NCBI GenBank assembly: GCA_028023455.1
Contig: JAQFVV010000112.1
Location: forward strand, 930,001-994,000
From: Epiperipatus broadwayi
Taxonomy: Eukaryota; Onychophora; Udeonychophora; Euonychophora; Peripatidae
Direction of reading: 5' to 3'
Length of the DNA stretch: 64,000 nucleotides
Shown here: one piece after another, positions 1-12,650 of the stretch
How positions within the stretch are numbered: position 1 is the first letter of the stretch
Layout: the number at the start of each line of letters is the position of its first letter
The notes under the pieces: model-generated
What the model was told of the DNA's origin: nothing
Database searches by the model: none
The model's input: only the letters and a program-made list of their open reading frames with translations
Program-made: the position numbers and the translations under genes

Positions 1-455
1 CAACTCATTGCCAATAACCAATGTGTAAATGTGTATAAAATCCTATCATTGGTTAGTATGGCCAATAGCCAATGATGCTCTCTGAATCAAATTGCTGCAA
101 GTAAGGTAGGGGATCTGGAAATAAATAGTCAGCCTTTTTTGGAGGCAAGCCAAAGAGAAAGAGAAAGTCTATCTAACCTGAATGACGGAACATGCTCTCA
201 ATTGAAACCACTTCCAACAGTGAAGGTGTTTCTACTACAATCATTACTGATATGTTTATGCAGTAAGCCAAGTCCACAATGGGATGGCAAGCTGCTAAGA
301 CTACGACCGATTTGAGGCAAGCTATCCAGTACAGCCAGAAGAGTCTTGAGTAGAATTCATGAAGCAAGCTAATATATATATATAGCTGGAAGTGAGTCTG
401 GCATGACCAGCACAATATTAACTATGTTTATCTATGTAAAATTGTATTTATTGAT

Positions 456-1587
456 TGTATAATATGTATGTAAATTTGGGTAATTATAACATAATCAGGC
501 TTGGCCACTTGATGGCGTTGTTGGCAGTCAAAAACAATACAATACAATGTTCGGGGCCGCGTTATATTTTTAAATCGAATCGCTGTTTGTTTTTTTTTTT
601 TTGGTTATTAATTTATTGATTGCTATAACTTTTTTTTCATGCCTTTTTATTAAAAAAGTTGTTTAATTTTAATTTTGTATTTAGTAAACGTTAACCTTTT
701 TTTTTATTTTTAAATCGCTGTTTTTGGACAAAGCTGATACTCTGCGATGTCTATTTAGCGATGTCTTTCGCTTAATTATTGCTTTCTACATAACAAAACA
801 ACTGTGTAGGTTTAGGGTTAGTTAGGGTTAGTTTTAGGGTTAGGTTTAGGGTTAGTGTTCTGTTGTTTGTAATGCTAAAATAAAAGATATCAAAATCGTA
901 ACTGTAGTCGGACAAAAGAAAGAAACTCAAACTTTTTTTAACAACAACAAACACATATAAATGTCTTATTTACTTATTAAACATGTTTATAATATGTGCT
1001 TTATATGAAATTTACAAAAAATCGTGTATATTTTTATTGGACAGCAGAAATACTCGGCTTCTGTTGTCGGCAACTGCGGAAAAAGTTGATCGCCATCCAT
1101 TTTATCAACTATGTGGTATTTCACGTGAAAACGAGATTTTGCATGCGATATCAGCCGAATTCTTTTTTACCTACCCTCGGCAAGCTTTTACACCTTACAT
1201 ATTCTCTAAACAAGGATGTGGCCGTTTAGAAAATTACTATAAATTCATGTTTATTAAATAAATTATACATACAAATATTGTGTAACATATATTGTAAAAA
1301 TTTGACTAATCCAACTAAACACACATATATATCAAACTTTAAACGAAAGATAAGTGTGTGGATTCACAATAACTGTCGCGAAGCAGAAATAGGCCCTATT
1401 ATTATCTGCATTATGCATCATGAAATGGCCTTCTAATGGCTAAGACAAACCTAGATATTTTCTGTAGCCGTAAGTCAGGCCTTGTAAACAGCATTTGTTA
1501 GGTGTTTTGGTGAGCCAGAACTCCATCAAGTGGCCAAGCCCGATTACGTTATAAGTACCTAAATTTGTTCTAATAAATTGTACATAT
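456..1587. mobile_element. Long-inverted-repeat DNA element, about 1.1 kb
   Basis: The ends are inverted repeats of about 60 bp. The left arm (456-516) contains CAGGCTTGGCCACTTGATGG and the right arm (1521-1587) contains the reverse complement with few changes (CCATCAAGTGGCCAAGCCCG). The match continues outward through ATAAC and an ACCTAAATTTG-like block. The interior has a telomere-like tract (806-856), T-rich runs and a somewhat GC-richer block (about 1030-1225) with short open frames that I do not recognise. No transposase is visible, so this looks like a non-autonomous element or foldback unit. I found no convincing target duplication. Confidence 0.6.
806..856. repeat. Interstitial telomere-like repeat (TTAGGG type)
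   Basis: About 50 bp of imperfect GGTTAG/GTTTAGGG units (TTTAGGGTTAGTTAGGGTTA and similar). TTAGGG is the telomere repeat of most metazoans outside arthropods, which usually have TTAGG, so this mildly supports a non-arthropod animal. It lies in the middle of a long-inverted-repeat element. Confidence 0.7.
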
Positions 1588-1590
1588 TAA

Positions 1591-2990
<1,400 letters not shown>

Positions 2991-3755
2991 GTTTATAACA
3001 CTGTACATATATATATTAAACACATGTATATGAAGGACTACTCTGAAAAAAATTTGTTTTCATATATTTAAATTTTTTAGTTCACAGTACACAAATAGTA
3101 TGTACACATTCATAATGTTAAAAAATTTATTATATATAGTTCACTACTATCCATAATAAGATGTGGAACCTAATGTTGGTGATATGAAAGGATTGCTACA
3201 TTATTGCAAATATAGGCCAAGTTACAAATAAATGCATTATGATCCATAAATACAGCTATCAGATACTGCATAGATAAAGTAGTTGCTTCAAAAAGAACTT
3301 ATCCAATTCTTGGTAATTTAAAAGTTACTTAAAAAGTCCTAGTTATATAATCATCAGCAGATTAATTATTCACACTAATGCATCAAAACTACATCCATTA
3401 ATTTTTTTTTTCAGAAAAATGGTGCAACAAAACTCTTAAAATGAAACTATTAAGTCATCAAAGTCAAGCCATTCGAAAGTGTAAACTAATTGGAAAGTCA
3501 TTTCATTGTTGCATATTCATTTTTTATATTGTTTATTATAAATCATACTAACATTTATTATTATTGGTTATCTTGACTATGACTTTCTAATGATTACATT
3601 TCTATTGGGATATAATGATCACATATATTCCACTGTTATAATTAGCATATATATAAATGAAATGTTATCCAGGTATATCTATGTATAATTTATTGTGTGT
3701 GTATATATATATATATAATCAATATTAATACTCCAACACTGTTTTATTAATACTT

Positions 3756-3936
3756 AATACTTAAATAAGGCTATAATCTTAGTACATGAATCTTGAGTGC
3801 TTAATTTATTACAAGAGAGACCTCTACAAACCTAAACGCAAGATTCGACTTTATAAAGATAAGAGTGGCTACTCTCTTGTAATAAATTAAACACCCAAGG
3901 CACATGTACTAAGGTTACAGCCTTATTTAAGTATTA
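3756..3936. repeat. Hairpin element with 65 bp arms
   Basis: Left arm 3756-3820 and right arm 3872-3936 are near-perfect inverted copies (ACTTAAATAAGGCTATAATC against its complement, ending in ACAAGAGAG/CTCTCTTGT). The 51 bp loop contains a block reading AAGATTCGACTTTATAAAG. Confidence 0.8.
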
Positions 3937-4171
3937 TGTGCTTATATTGTGCTTAATAAGAATTAATACTTACAGCTTTAAATTGATTCAAAATATTTTT
4001 AAATTTAAGATCTGACTATTAACTCATTGTAAAATGAAAGATTTCTCGATTGTTAATGTTTAACAAAAATATTGAATTTAATCAGTGAAGAATTTATTAG
4101 CTTCATGCTCCCAAATCAAAATGCTATAGATTTGCCTATATATTAGAAAAATAGGTTGAAGATGAAGTGTG

Positions 4172-4318
4172 ACCGCTCTTATCTTTATAAAGTCGAATCT
4201 TGTGTTTAGATTCGAAGAGGTCTCTCTTGTAATAAATTAAGCGCTCAAGATGCATGTACTAAGGTTATAGCCTTATTTAAGTATTACATGCTTACATTGT
4301 GCTTAATAAGAATTAATA
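4172..4318. repeat. Second half-copy of the hairpin element
   Basis: This segment repeats the right arm of the 3756-3936 hairpin in the same orientation (CTCTCTTGTAATAAATTAAG, then CCTTATTTAAGTATTA and GTGCTTAATAAGAATTAATA). It is preceded by the loop block in inverted orientation (CTTTATAAAGTCGAATCTTG). Only one arm is present, suggesting a broken copy or a rearrangement between copies. Confidence 0.75.
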
Positions 4319-4331
4319 TTTACAACTGATT

Positions 4332-4432
4332 TATTAAGTAAATGAAATACTCTCAAACCAAAGTATAAGATAAACTTTTTAAGAGAAAATTGTATCTTGT
4401 GCTTTGGATTGAGAATATTTCATTTACTTAAT
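4332..4432. repeat. Palindromic hairpin, 40 bp arms
   Basis: The arms 4332-4371 and 4393-4432 are inverted repeats with few mismatches (ATTAAGTAAATGAAATACTC against GAGAATATTTCATTTACTTA), separated by about 21 bp. It is a small foldback sequence next to the larger hairpin pair. Confidence 0.75.
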
Positions 4433-7400
4433 AGACCAATGTGGAGAATTAATTTTGATTATTACATAATATTAAATGCTGGAAAAGTTTATATATATAC
4501 TGAATATTTTCATGGATTGTTATTATAATAAAGAATAGACATAAGGAAATTATATCAATGTAAAAAGTTATAACTTTAGTTTTTGATGTTTCCAGGAAAC
4601 TATCAATTACTATTAATTGATAATTCTCCTGAGGTGCAACAAGTTTTCTCCATTAACCTATAATAGCTTTTGTTGAAGTTTATTGAAGTAAATGGATATT
4701 CTCTTTTACTTCAAACCCAAGTTGTTAAGTGGATTTAAACCCAGAAAGCTATTTTATAGGTATGAGAATATTAAAGAACAATATTTTTCATGACATTATA
4801 TATTTATATTGTAACAGTAGCTTACAATCAGATTGAAACCAGCCTTGGTTCATAGTGCATTATTTACTAAATTGAACTTATCTAAAAAATAAATTTAGTT
4901 AATGGATAGTTGAACATGTATTATCATTTAGATAGTAAACACAAACAATGAACTAAATGTCAATATCTTATGTTATTAGACAAGACTTAGACTTGGTAGA
5001 CATCATGATGACCTAATGTCAAGCCAGTCACTAGGTAACTAAATATGGAAGGTAAAGACAGAATTTTATTATGTAATCATATTTTACTTTCCGTCAACAT
5101 GACATGCATAACAATAAGCACATATATATCGATGAAAGGGAAAATGAAATGCAAGCTTAGGTAAACAATGGGAATCAAGGTCAGTATAAAAATAAACTCA
5201 CTTGATTTCCATTGTCTTTTTACTTTGTTCAAAAGGTCACAAGAGCTGTACAATACCAATGTCAGAAATGGAATGTTCGATTATCAGAGAATATGGATGA
5301 CTTATTTGAACACTCCAAATTATTAGTCTAATCATCATGACAGAAATATAAAAAAACTACAGACAATAATTAAACAAAAAAAAGTTTTAATAGATTCACA
5401 CAATTGAATAAAATTAGTTGAGCTGATTTAAATGAATATTTAAAGTAAAATGACTATATGATTATTCAAATGTGAATAAAAATCAAGAAGTAGGTTATTG
5501 GCATATATATATAAATGAAATAATTTGTTTCTTATAAAACTTTTTAAGTGCCAAGTGGTGAATCAAGAAAGTTAAATATCTTATGGCCTGCAAGTGATGT
5601 ACTCTGGTGATCATAGGAGATGCAATGGATTAACGTTTCGTCTATGTATAATGCCTGCTTAAACATCAAATACCTGTCTCGAACCTTAGAATGGATATAG
5701 GATGGAATAACAACATGAATAAGGAAATAATGTCAGTAAAAGCAAGCCACCAAAAATTTTCCATGAACAACACATTACTTACCAAGGAAAGAGGACCACA
5801 ACAGCTATGAAGTGTGTCTATGATGGACAATACTTGCCAAAGCCATGAACTCTATTCTGAATAATTCGGGGAAAGTTTTGAATTATGTATTACATATGTA
5901 TTTTAATATATTTGTAGAGTTTTGTTTTCATTTTACTTCCACATCTGGGAACCGAAATACCTACCACCTGAGACAATCCATCATAGCTAGAATCAAGAAA
6001 GCACAGTGAGGGGAGGTTGTTAAATTCAACATTTTTTATCAAATAAAATTTAGGTTAACTCCCCCTCCATAGTGCTTTGCCATTGAGTATTCTTATCTTT
6101 AAGACAATATAGAATGAGGTTAGATTTTATTCGATATTGTTCCATATTAAGACTTGCTAAAGGACAGAGTTTGTTTATTTATTTTTTGTTTTTGTTAACT
6201 AATAATGATTATATTTGTTTTTTCAGTATGAAAGACTAATCTTTTTGAGTGAATGTTCTCTTCTATATACTGTAAGAAACTTATGCATAATCAGGGGGGC
6301 TCCCACAAAGTGAATGGAACCTCTGCCATTGGAAATGAACTATGGAGCTAACACATACATCTATAAATAATATTGTAAATTGTCAGCTAGCTCTGTATTC
6401 ATAATAGTAATGAACTAGTAATTTTTCCTTTTGTTATATCTTTTCTACTTTGTAAATATCTTTAGTGTTTCAGCATGTATATCTGTCATGGAAAGGTTGA
6501 GTTAATAAATATATTTATTTGTCAATATGATAGAGACACATATTTGAAGCACATACATGTATATATATATATATATATTATCATGTTAAAAATTTTTGGA
6601 ATTTTCATTTTGTTAGTCAAATAAATCTTGTTCAATGGATTTTCATTAAATGGTCTCTGGTTTGTCAGTGTTATTTATCCATCCATCCATCAATTCATAA
6701 CCAGATATATCATAGCACAATGGTATGGTTAGATAAGTCTTTCACTCAATTGGAATCTATATAGTGATGCAGTAATTGCTGTCTAGAGTAGGTTCAATTC
6801 TGAGGAGAGCTGAGGGCAACATTCTCTGGGTTTGAATTCTGAGGCATAATGGAATCCAAAAGAGGAGTGAGGAATGGATGAACTGGCCTAAATTGTGTCT
6901 GGATTTAATAAGTAAACCTAGAGCTAGCCCAATAGAGGTATACATGATCATTGGTTAGTTATTTTATCACATCAGTCACAGCATCCTACCCAAAGACCCT
7001 AGGTCCGACTGTAGTTAGATATATTCCCCCTCTTCTGGTGAAAAACCTGGACCATTACAATATTTATATATTAAAAGATAAATGTAGCTATAATATATAT
7101 TTTTAAAATGTGTTTATGTATTAATTTATGTAGGTGAAAAAGTTAAAATAGTTTTAAATAATGCTCTGCTGGGCAAAGATGTCTCCAGCATATCTTTAAA
7201 AATAAACATTTGAGAATACAGTATTAATTGCTGGATAATAATAAAAAATTGTGGTTGTTCTTGTTGTATTTTCTAGATAAAGATATTTAGATATCAATTT
7301 TAGTTTGTTTATGGGCTTATTATCTAAACAAAAGATCCAAGTATGCTTGGAAACCCTCTAAAACAATTGTAAAATATATTAAGATTAAATATACGCATAC

Positions 7401-7618
7401 CAGATGGATACGTTAAAAGCTATATCATGAACCTATATTATATATATATATATATATAAAGAGTAAAAGTACTTTTTCACTCATGTACTATAAATAGACA
7501 GCAATGATTGCCAATAAAAGTTTAAAACAATGTTCTTTTAAACATTTATTGATGATGAGTGCTGTCTATTCACAGCACAAGTTGAAGATAGTTTTTTGCT
7601 ATCAAAAATTACATATAT
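4433..7618. other. AT-rich intergenic sequence with minor hairpins
   Basis: No gene recognised. A pair of inverted segments around 7490-7600 (AATAGACAGC and GCTGTCTATT) could form a hairpin. A possible tRNA-derived SINE at 6715-6830 is too weak to call. Short AT dinucleotide runs occur at 6560 and 7440. Confidence 0.4.
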
Positions 7619-7626
7619 ATCTAAAG

Positions 7627-8049
7627 CATTGTTCCCCAACCTTTTTTGGCCATTCACCAACTGAGCATCTCTAAAATCTTAATGCTACCCCCTCCCATGA
7701 CATATAATTCTTATTATTCAAAAAGTGAACTACTATTCTCATGGAAGAAAACTAAAAGGTCATTAATGAAAGGATAGTTGAAGTAAAATGGAATTTCAAG
7801 TTACTTAACTTGCTTCAAGTAACAATGGAGAAATAAGGAATTAAGGTTATCTAAATAGAAAAGAGACTGAGAAAGTGCTGTGGAAAGGGGGAAATTTTAA
7901 AACAATTCTCATCTTAATTTAGGAGTAATAAGATATAAGAACAATTAGTGGGTTTTCAAATTCACTTTTTGTAACTCAATATTTTTTTTAAAAAACTCAT
8001 TCTTGAATTGCCCCCTTAAAAATTAAATTGCCCCTGTTGGGTACTAGTA
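7627..8049. mobile_element. hAT-type MITE with 8 bp target duplication
   Basis: The left end CATTGTTCCCCAACC resembles the common hAT terminus CAGNGGTTCCCAACC. The right end reads GTTGGGTACTAGTA, its degenerate complement. The flanks are ATCTAAAG (7619-7626) and ATCTAACG (8050-8057), an 8 bp duplication with one mismatch, as hAT transposases make. The element is 423 bp with no transposase frame, so it is non-autonomous. The degenerate ends suggest an old insertion. Confidence 0.65.
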
Positions 8050-8329
8050 ATCTAACGCTATGTTATTTAATAATTATATGTATAATACATACACACACAA
8101 AAAACCCAAGGTTAGATCTGCTGTAGCAATAATTAGAATATCTGACAATTATAACATCTAAAAGAGAAGAAATAATATCTATACTTTTAGTAGTAGTAGT
8201 TGATTTGAAATAAAGTAGCTTTCCATAAACATAGGTCACATACCTAGACATTATAATACCCAAATTATACACATCGTCCATCCAAACTCACAGCAAATTC
8301 ATCTATTTCATTGTCAATTTTCGTCAATC

Positions 8330-8880
8330 CTGATTCGCCCCACCCCTCCTTCCTTCTATCTGATTTTAATAAAATCTGTTTACTAGCTCCATTATATTAT
8401 CTTTATATATCCTATTCTCATACTCTCTAATTTGTTTATAAAACCCTAAATAAAAAAATCTCTACCATTTTTACTTTCTTTATCTTTATGTTTCTTCTAT
8501 TCTCTACACAATTTATCTTGATCTTCTTTTAATATTCTACAGTCCAAAAATAAGATTTTAATATTCTCCATTCCACCTTTGTATAAACATCATCTACAGT
8601 CCAAATTTTTATTTTGTTTTTGCCTTATCTTGTATCTAAAGTTCATGTCCCTACATAAGTAATAGTAAATTCTCTTCAGTGTTATCATTTATCCTTTCAA
8701 TTATATAACTTCAAACTATTTTCTTTTCATAACTATTTTCTATAATTTGATGTCGTTTTATCTAACCACCTTTTCTCATCCCTCATAATTATATAAATTG
8801 TTATCCCTTTGACACATTTATCTCATTTTTTATATATTTATATGGAAAGCAAATTGTTTATTAATTTTGCTTTTTAGCAG
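8330..8880 (-). pseudogene. Older fragment of the same LINE family (ORF2 C-terminus)
   Basis: The + strand is markedly G-poor here, like the LINE at 9.0-13.3 kb. Translating the minus strand gives short frames, one of which reads GGMENIKILFLDCRILKE around 8550. This aligns with EGIENIRHLLIECKCLKTER in the C-terminal Cys/His region of the neighbouring LINE. Many stops and indels interrupt it, so it is an older copy of the 3' part of that family. It lies just beyond the 3' end of the fuller copy, on the same strand. Confidence 0.6.
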
Positions 8881-8907
8881 TTCTCTTCCTTTTTTTTTTT
8901 TTTTTTG

Positions 8908-8982
8908 CAGAGCCATCTATGGCAAACTTGAGTAACCAATAGGCATTAATTGATATTATTACATCTTCATTCCAACTGAAAA
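8908..8982 (+). repeat. Short dispersed repeat, copy 1
   Basis: Contains GCAGAGCCATCTATGGCAAA followed by TTGAGTAACCAATAGG and TATTATTACATCTTCATTCC. Two related copies occur at 13287-13340 and 13508-13600, both on the far side of the LINE. A related motif in the opposite orientation ends the foldback element near 37.9 kb (TTCCATTAGATGGCATACTC). It looks like the terminal part of a dispersed foldback-type family. Confidence 0.55.
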
Positions 8983-9131
8983 ATAAATTGTCTATTTGCA
9001 TAATGTAAATTTTTTTGTTGTGATGTGATGTGATGTATTATGGCTTCTCCTTAAACGAAGTCAAGAATATCTCAGCAATTAAGCCCAGATAAACCTGTTA
9101 GCCACTTTCTTTTACATTCCCCACTCTAAAT

Positions 9132-9542
9132 TTACCCATAATCTGCTCTATCCCATTTCCACAACATAATTTTTGTCAACTCTATAACCTTTATATCTAA
9201 ATCCCCCTTATCTTTTCCCAAACCTAGCATAAAAACCAATAATTCACTTTCTGTATAATCACTCTTTTCATATTTATTTTTCCACAACTTCATTATATGT
9301 ACCCTTTCTGTTTTCAAACATTTACATTCAATTAACAAATGCCTAATATTTTCAATTCCTTCCTTACATAATTTACAAAATAAATCACCCATATTTTTCC
9401 ATTTACATGTATATTCTTTTGTAGCTAAAGATCCCGTTCGAGCCTTAAACAATAAACTACTTTCCTTACTATTATCATATATTAACTCACACCTAATATT
9501 CTGTTTATTTCTATATATATTTAAACTCTTTTTACTCTCCAT
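9132..9542 (-). pseudogene. LINE ORF2 C-terminal Cys/His domain
   Basis: The final 136 codons hold a Cys/His knuckle: FCKLCKEG then IRHLLIECKC, a C-x2-C...H-x4-C pattern commonly found near the C-terminus of LINE ORF2 proteins. A Trp/Lys-rich end (IMLWKWDRADYG) precedes TAA. The knuckle probably helps bind nucleic acid. The same region is recognisable in the older fragment at 8.3-8.9 kb, which shows both belong to one family. A TAG lies in frame a little upstream of the ATG, so this part is separated from the preceding frame. Confidence 0.85.
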
Positions 9543-9559
9543 ACTATTTCTCCATCTCT

Positions 9560-10336
9560 CTAACTCCTAGTCTTTATTAATAAATTTATTCTTTTATCCC
9601 ATTCCTTACTACTATAACACTCAATAATCCTCTTAACACAATCATCCCATCTTTTGTACAAATATACTGATATAAATTCTTTATCCAAATCTTTTGCATA
9701 GCGCATTACCTTTCTCACCCATCTTGTTACCTGCCCTTTACTCATAACCCAATTAAATACTATTTTAGCTATTCTTTTATTATCCATAAACTGCAATCTA
9801 CCAAACATTTTCATTTTACTTTTTGCATCTCTCATATGAAAACTTGACCATCCCATTTCTCCTTGAATTGCCTCCCTTGCTGTCCATACTTCTGCATCCA
9901 ATGCATGTCTTCCTACTTCCCTTTGAGTTTTTTCTAAATAATCTAATATCTTTTTACTAACATATAATGCATCATTACCATATGTTAACCCTGCTACTGC
10001 AACTCCTTTCCATATAATTCTAGCTACATCATATTTATTATATGAAAATACTGTTAATTTCTTTATCAATCCCTTTCTTTTCTTTGCTTCATTTATCAAT
10101 TTTTTCTCCCATTCATCCAAATAATTTTTCTGATTACTTAAAATAATTCCCAAATAACTATATCTATTCACCACACTTAACTTAATATCTCCCAATAAAA
10201 ATTCTACATCTTCTCTTTCCTCAGTATTAACCATCATTATATTTGATTTTTCTTCACTAAATTTAATCCCCATCTCTTTACCCACCCTTGCACATGTCCT
10301 CAACATAACTTCCATATCTTCTCTTTTTCTGCACAC
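9560..10336 (-). pseudogene. LINE ORF2 thumb/connection region, frameshifted from RT
   Basis: This frame overlaps the end of the RT frame by about 37 bases. It continues the sequence expected after FADD: EDMEVMLRTCARVGKEMGIK, then SEEKSNIMMV and NRYSYLGIILSN, the latter resembling the YLGV/YLGI block after the catalytic core of LINE reverse transcriptases. The rest is charged and helical (EKTQREVGRHALDAEVWTAR). It stops at 9560 shortly before the final frame, so another indel or stop separates it from the C-terminal domain. Confidence 0.85.
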
Positions 10337-11264
10337 AAAAATATATCATCTGCAAAAAAAAGACCTGACAAAATATATACTCCCTTACTACCTATTAACG
10401 GTATCTCTATCCCTCTTCCTAATCTTTCTATTGCTCTTTCCATTTCACTCAAATACAACACAAACAAAATAGGTGACATAGGGCATCCTTGCCTTAGTCC
10501 CACACCATTTTTAACTTTAATTGATTCTATATTCTCTAATTGATATATATAATAATTATTTTCATATAATTTCTTAATAATATCTATTAAAGCTTCATCC
10601 ATTCCCAAATTTGCTAAACTTATCCATAATCTATTTCTATTTACTCTATCATATGCCTTCTCTATATCTATAAAACTCATATATAACTGTTTATCTGCAT
10701 TCCTACTCATATCCATAAGTTGTGTAACTACAAATAAACTATCTCCTATACGCCTATCTAATCTAAAACCTCCTTGCATTTCACCCACTACATTATTTCC
10801 TTCCATCCATTTTACAACTTTACTAGCCACCATATACAAGAAAACTTTATATAAAACTGATGTTACCGCTATCGGTCTATAATTATTCAACTTTCTATGA
10901 TCCTTACCCTTTCCTTTAAATAATAACCTTACTCTTGTATTACTCCAACTACTTGGGAAAACTTTATTCTGTGCCATTTTATTAAAACAGGATAATAACT
11001 TTACTTTTGCCCTATATCCTAAATTCATTACCATCTCTGCTGCCCATCCATCTAAACCTCTTGCCTTCCCACTTTTCAATTTCTTCTCTACCTCATTTAG
11101 TTCATTTTCTGAAAAACTAATATTCCCATTACTATATTCTTTCATATTTTCTAATATTCTATCATTCACATTTAACATCTTTTCTATATTCATTACATAA
11201 CTATTTAAGATTCTCTCTAAATCTTCTCTAGAACTACACTCAGTTCCCTCATCATCTAGTAATA
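10300..11264 (-). pseudogene. LINE ORF2 reverse transcriptase domain
   Basis: The frame from the indel near 11265 continues into the first ATG at 11193. Numbering from that Met, the reverse transcriptase blocks are SGKARGLDGW (41-50), NYRPIAVTSVLYK (104-116), EMQGGFRLDRR (138-148), block A FIDIEKAYDRV (174-184, Asp176), block B GLRQGCPMSPILF (232-244) and block C FADD (280-283). The catalytic aspartates are all kept. The frame then ends early at 10300 through a frameshift, with the next part in another frame overlapping from 10336. It copies the element RNA at the nicked target. Confidence 0.95.
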
Positions 11265-12459
11265 CTAACTCTCTCTCCCTACATTTCTCCTTTTAATATA
11301 ATTCCAAAATTTTTTACTCCCATCTCTTCCACTTTTATTAATATCCTCCAACAATTTACTATTCAATTTCATTCTCTCTCTATAAATATCTATTTTAGCC
11401 AACTTCTTCTTTTCTAAGTACTTTCCCCATTTAGCATTAATATCTTTTTCACTTTCCTTATTCTTAATAGCACACTTATATTCTCTACATGCTTCTTTCC
11501 TTTCTTTTACACTTTTACTAATTTTAATTTTTTTATTACTTTTATTCTTTTCAATATTCTCACCTAAAACCCTATTTGCAACTTTTTCTACTTCCTTACA
11601 CCAATCCTTATACTCATCCCCAACCCACTCTTCCATTATTTCTTCAACTTGTATTTTATACTCTTCCAACTTATTCTTATCATTTACTCTCCATCCACAT
11701 CTTTCACTATTATTTCTACTTTTATTTCTATTCTCCATCACATTACTAACCATTTCAATTACAATGAAATTATGATCACTAGTGCATACTTTTTCTTCAT
11801 TATCAAATACCTTAATTTTCCGTATTTTATTTATTCCCTCTTTCTCTACCAATACATAATCTATTGTGTGAAATATATTATTTCTGGACCATGTGTATTG
11901 TCCCTCATAAATATTTAATAAATTTCCAATGATCAAATTCACTCTCTGACAAAATTTCTTCAAAAGCTGTCCATTTTTATTATCTACATCATCAATTTCT
12001 TCAATATGTCCATTCATATCCCCTATAACCATTATTCTCTTCCCCTTTTCTTTAAAACTTTGTATATCCTTAACTAAACATTCGTATATGTTACTATTCC
12101 ACTCCAATATAATTTGACTATCTCCAGTAGCTATATAAACTATAGCCACCATCCATTCTTGTCTACCCAACCTTATTTCAAACCACAAGTGTTCTTGACA
12201 TTTAACAATATTTAAATATTTTTTTGATATAACACCTATACCACCACCCCTTTTTTCTTTTTCTTTTCTATTTATACCCTGCCATACCAACTGTTCCAAA
12301 ATAGGTTCTTCTTCTTCTCTTAAATGTGTTTCCACTACTGCTAATACCTCAAGCTCTTCATTTTCAATTGTTTTATTTAATTCCATCCACTTTTCTGGTT
12401 TCCTACCACCTTGCATATTCAAAAACCCAATTTTAACAATTTCTTCTTTTCCTAACTAC
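11265..12459 (-). pseudogene. LINE ORF2 N-terminus: APE endonuclease
   Basis: The open frame starts after a TAG near 12459 and reads EEIVKIGFLNMQGGRKPEKW, the typical start of an apurinic-like endonuclease; the first Met-like codon is the TTG at 12422. Numbering from there, the catalytic-type motifs are Glu31 in VVETH, GGGIGV (59-64), GDMNGH (134-139) and SDH (215-217), with IDYVLV before the last. All expected positions are present. This enzyme nicks target DNA for target-primed reverse transcription. After it comes a Lys/Glu-rich linker ending KKFWNYIKRR. The frame stops at 11265, but the next frame is open across this point (ELVLLDDEGTECSSREDLER), so a one-base indel separates it from the reverse transcriptase. 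Confidence 0.92.
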
Positions 12460-12650
12460 TCTTTTATAAATTCTTTTAATTCTTTCTTCTCCATTACATT
12501 TATAAATTACTTTCTTACCATTAATTTTACAAACCCATTCCTTCTCCATATCTATATTTATATCAAAATCAAATTCCTTTTGCTTACTTCTTATATTACA
12601 TCCATTCTTTTTAATAATATTACAATTTAAAAACCCACCCCCCTTTATAA
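12425..12650 (-). pseudogene. LINE ORF1 C-terminal extension, frameshifted, overlapping ORF2 start
   Basis: One frame away from the esterase ORF the minus strand stays open from about 12650. It reads KGGGFLNCNIIKKNGCNIRS, later EKEWVCKINGKKVIYKCNGE, and ends in a basic tail RVVRKRRNC before TAA. The basic, Cys-containing tail would suit nucleic-acid binding. It overlaps the upstream part of ORF2 (KIGFLNMQGG) in another frame, an arrangement common between LINE ORF1 and ORF2. The link to ORF1 is inferred from continuity and codon-like composition. Confidence 0.55.

Noticed and set aside
983-1261. 92-codon plus-strand frame in the inverted-repeat element
   Set aside because: No transposase motif or similarity that I recognise; two overlapping frames of like length exist, which points to chance.
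6715-6830. Possible tRNA-derived SINE (A-box-like TGGTATGGTTAG, B-box-like GGTTCAATTCT)
   Set aside because: The boxes are imperfect and oddly spaced, there is no visible tail or target duplication, and no second copy in the window. Similar weak strings at 26950-27005 and 39484-39535 were rejected for the same reason.
11649-11918. 89-codon plus-strand frame
   Set aside because: It is antisense to the APE endonuclease of the LINE, whose motifs clearly define the coding strand.
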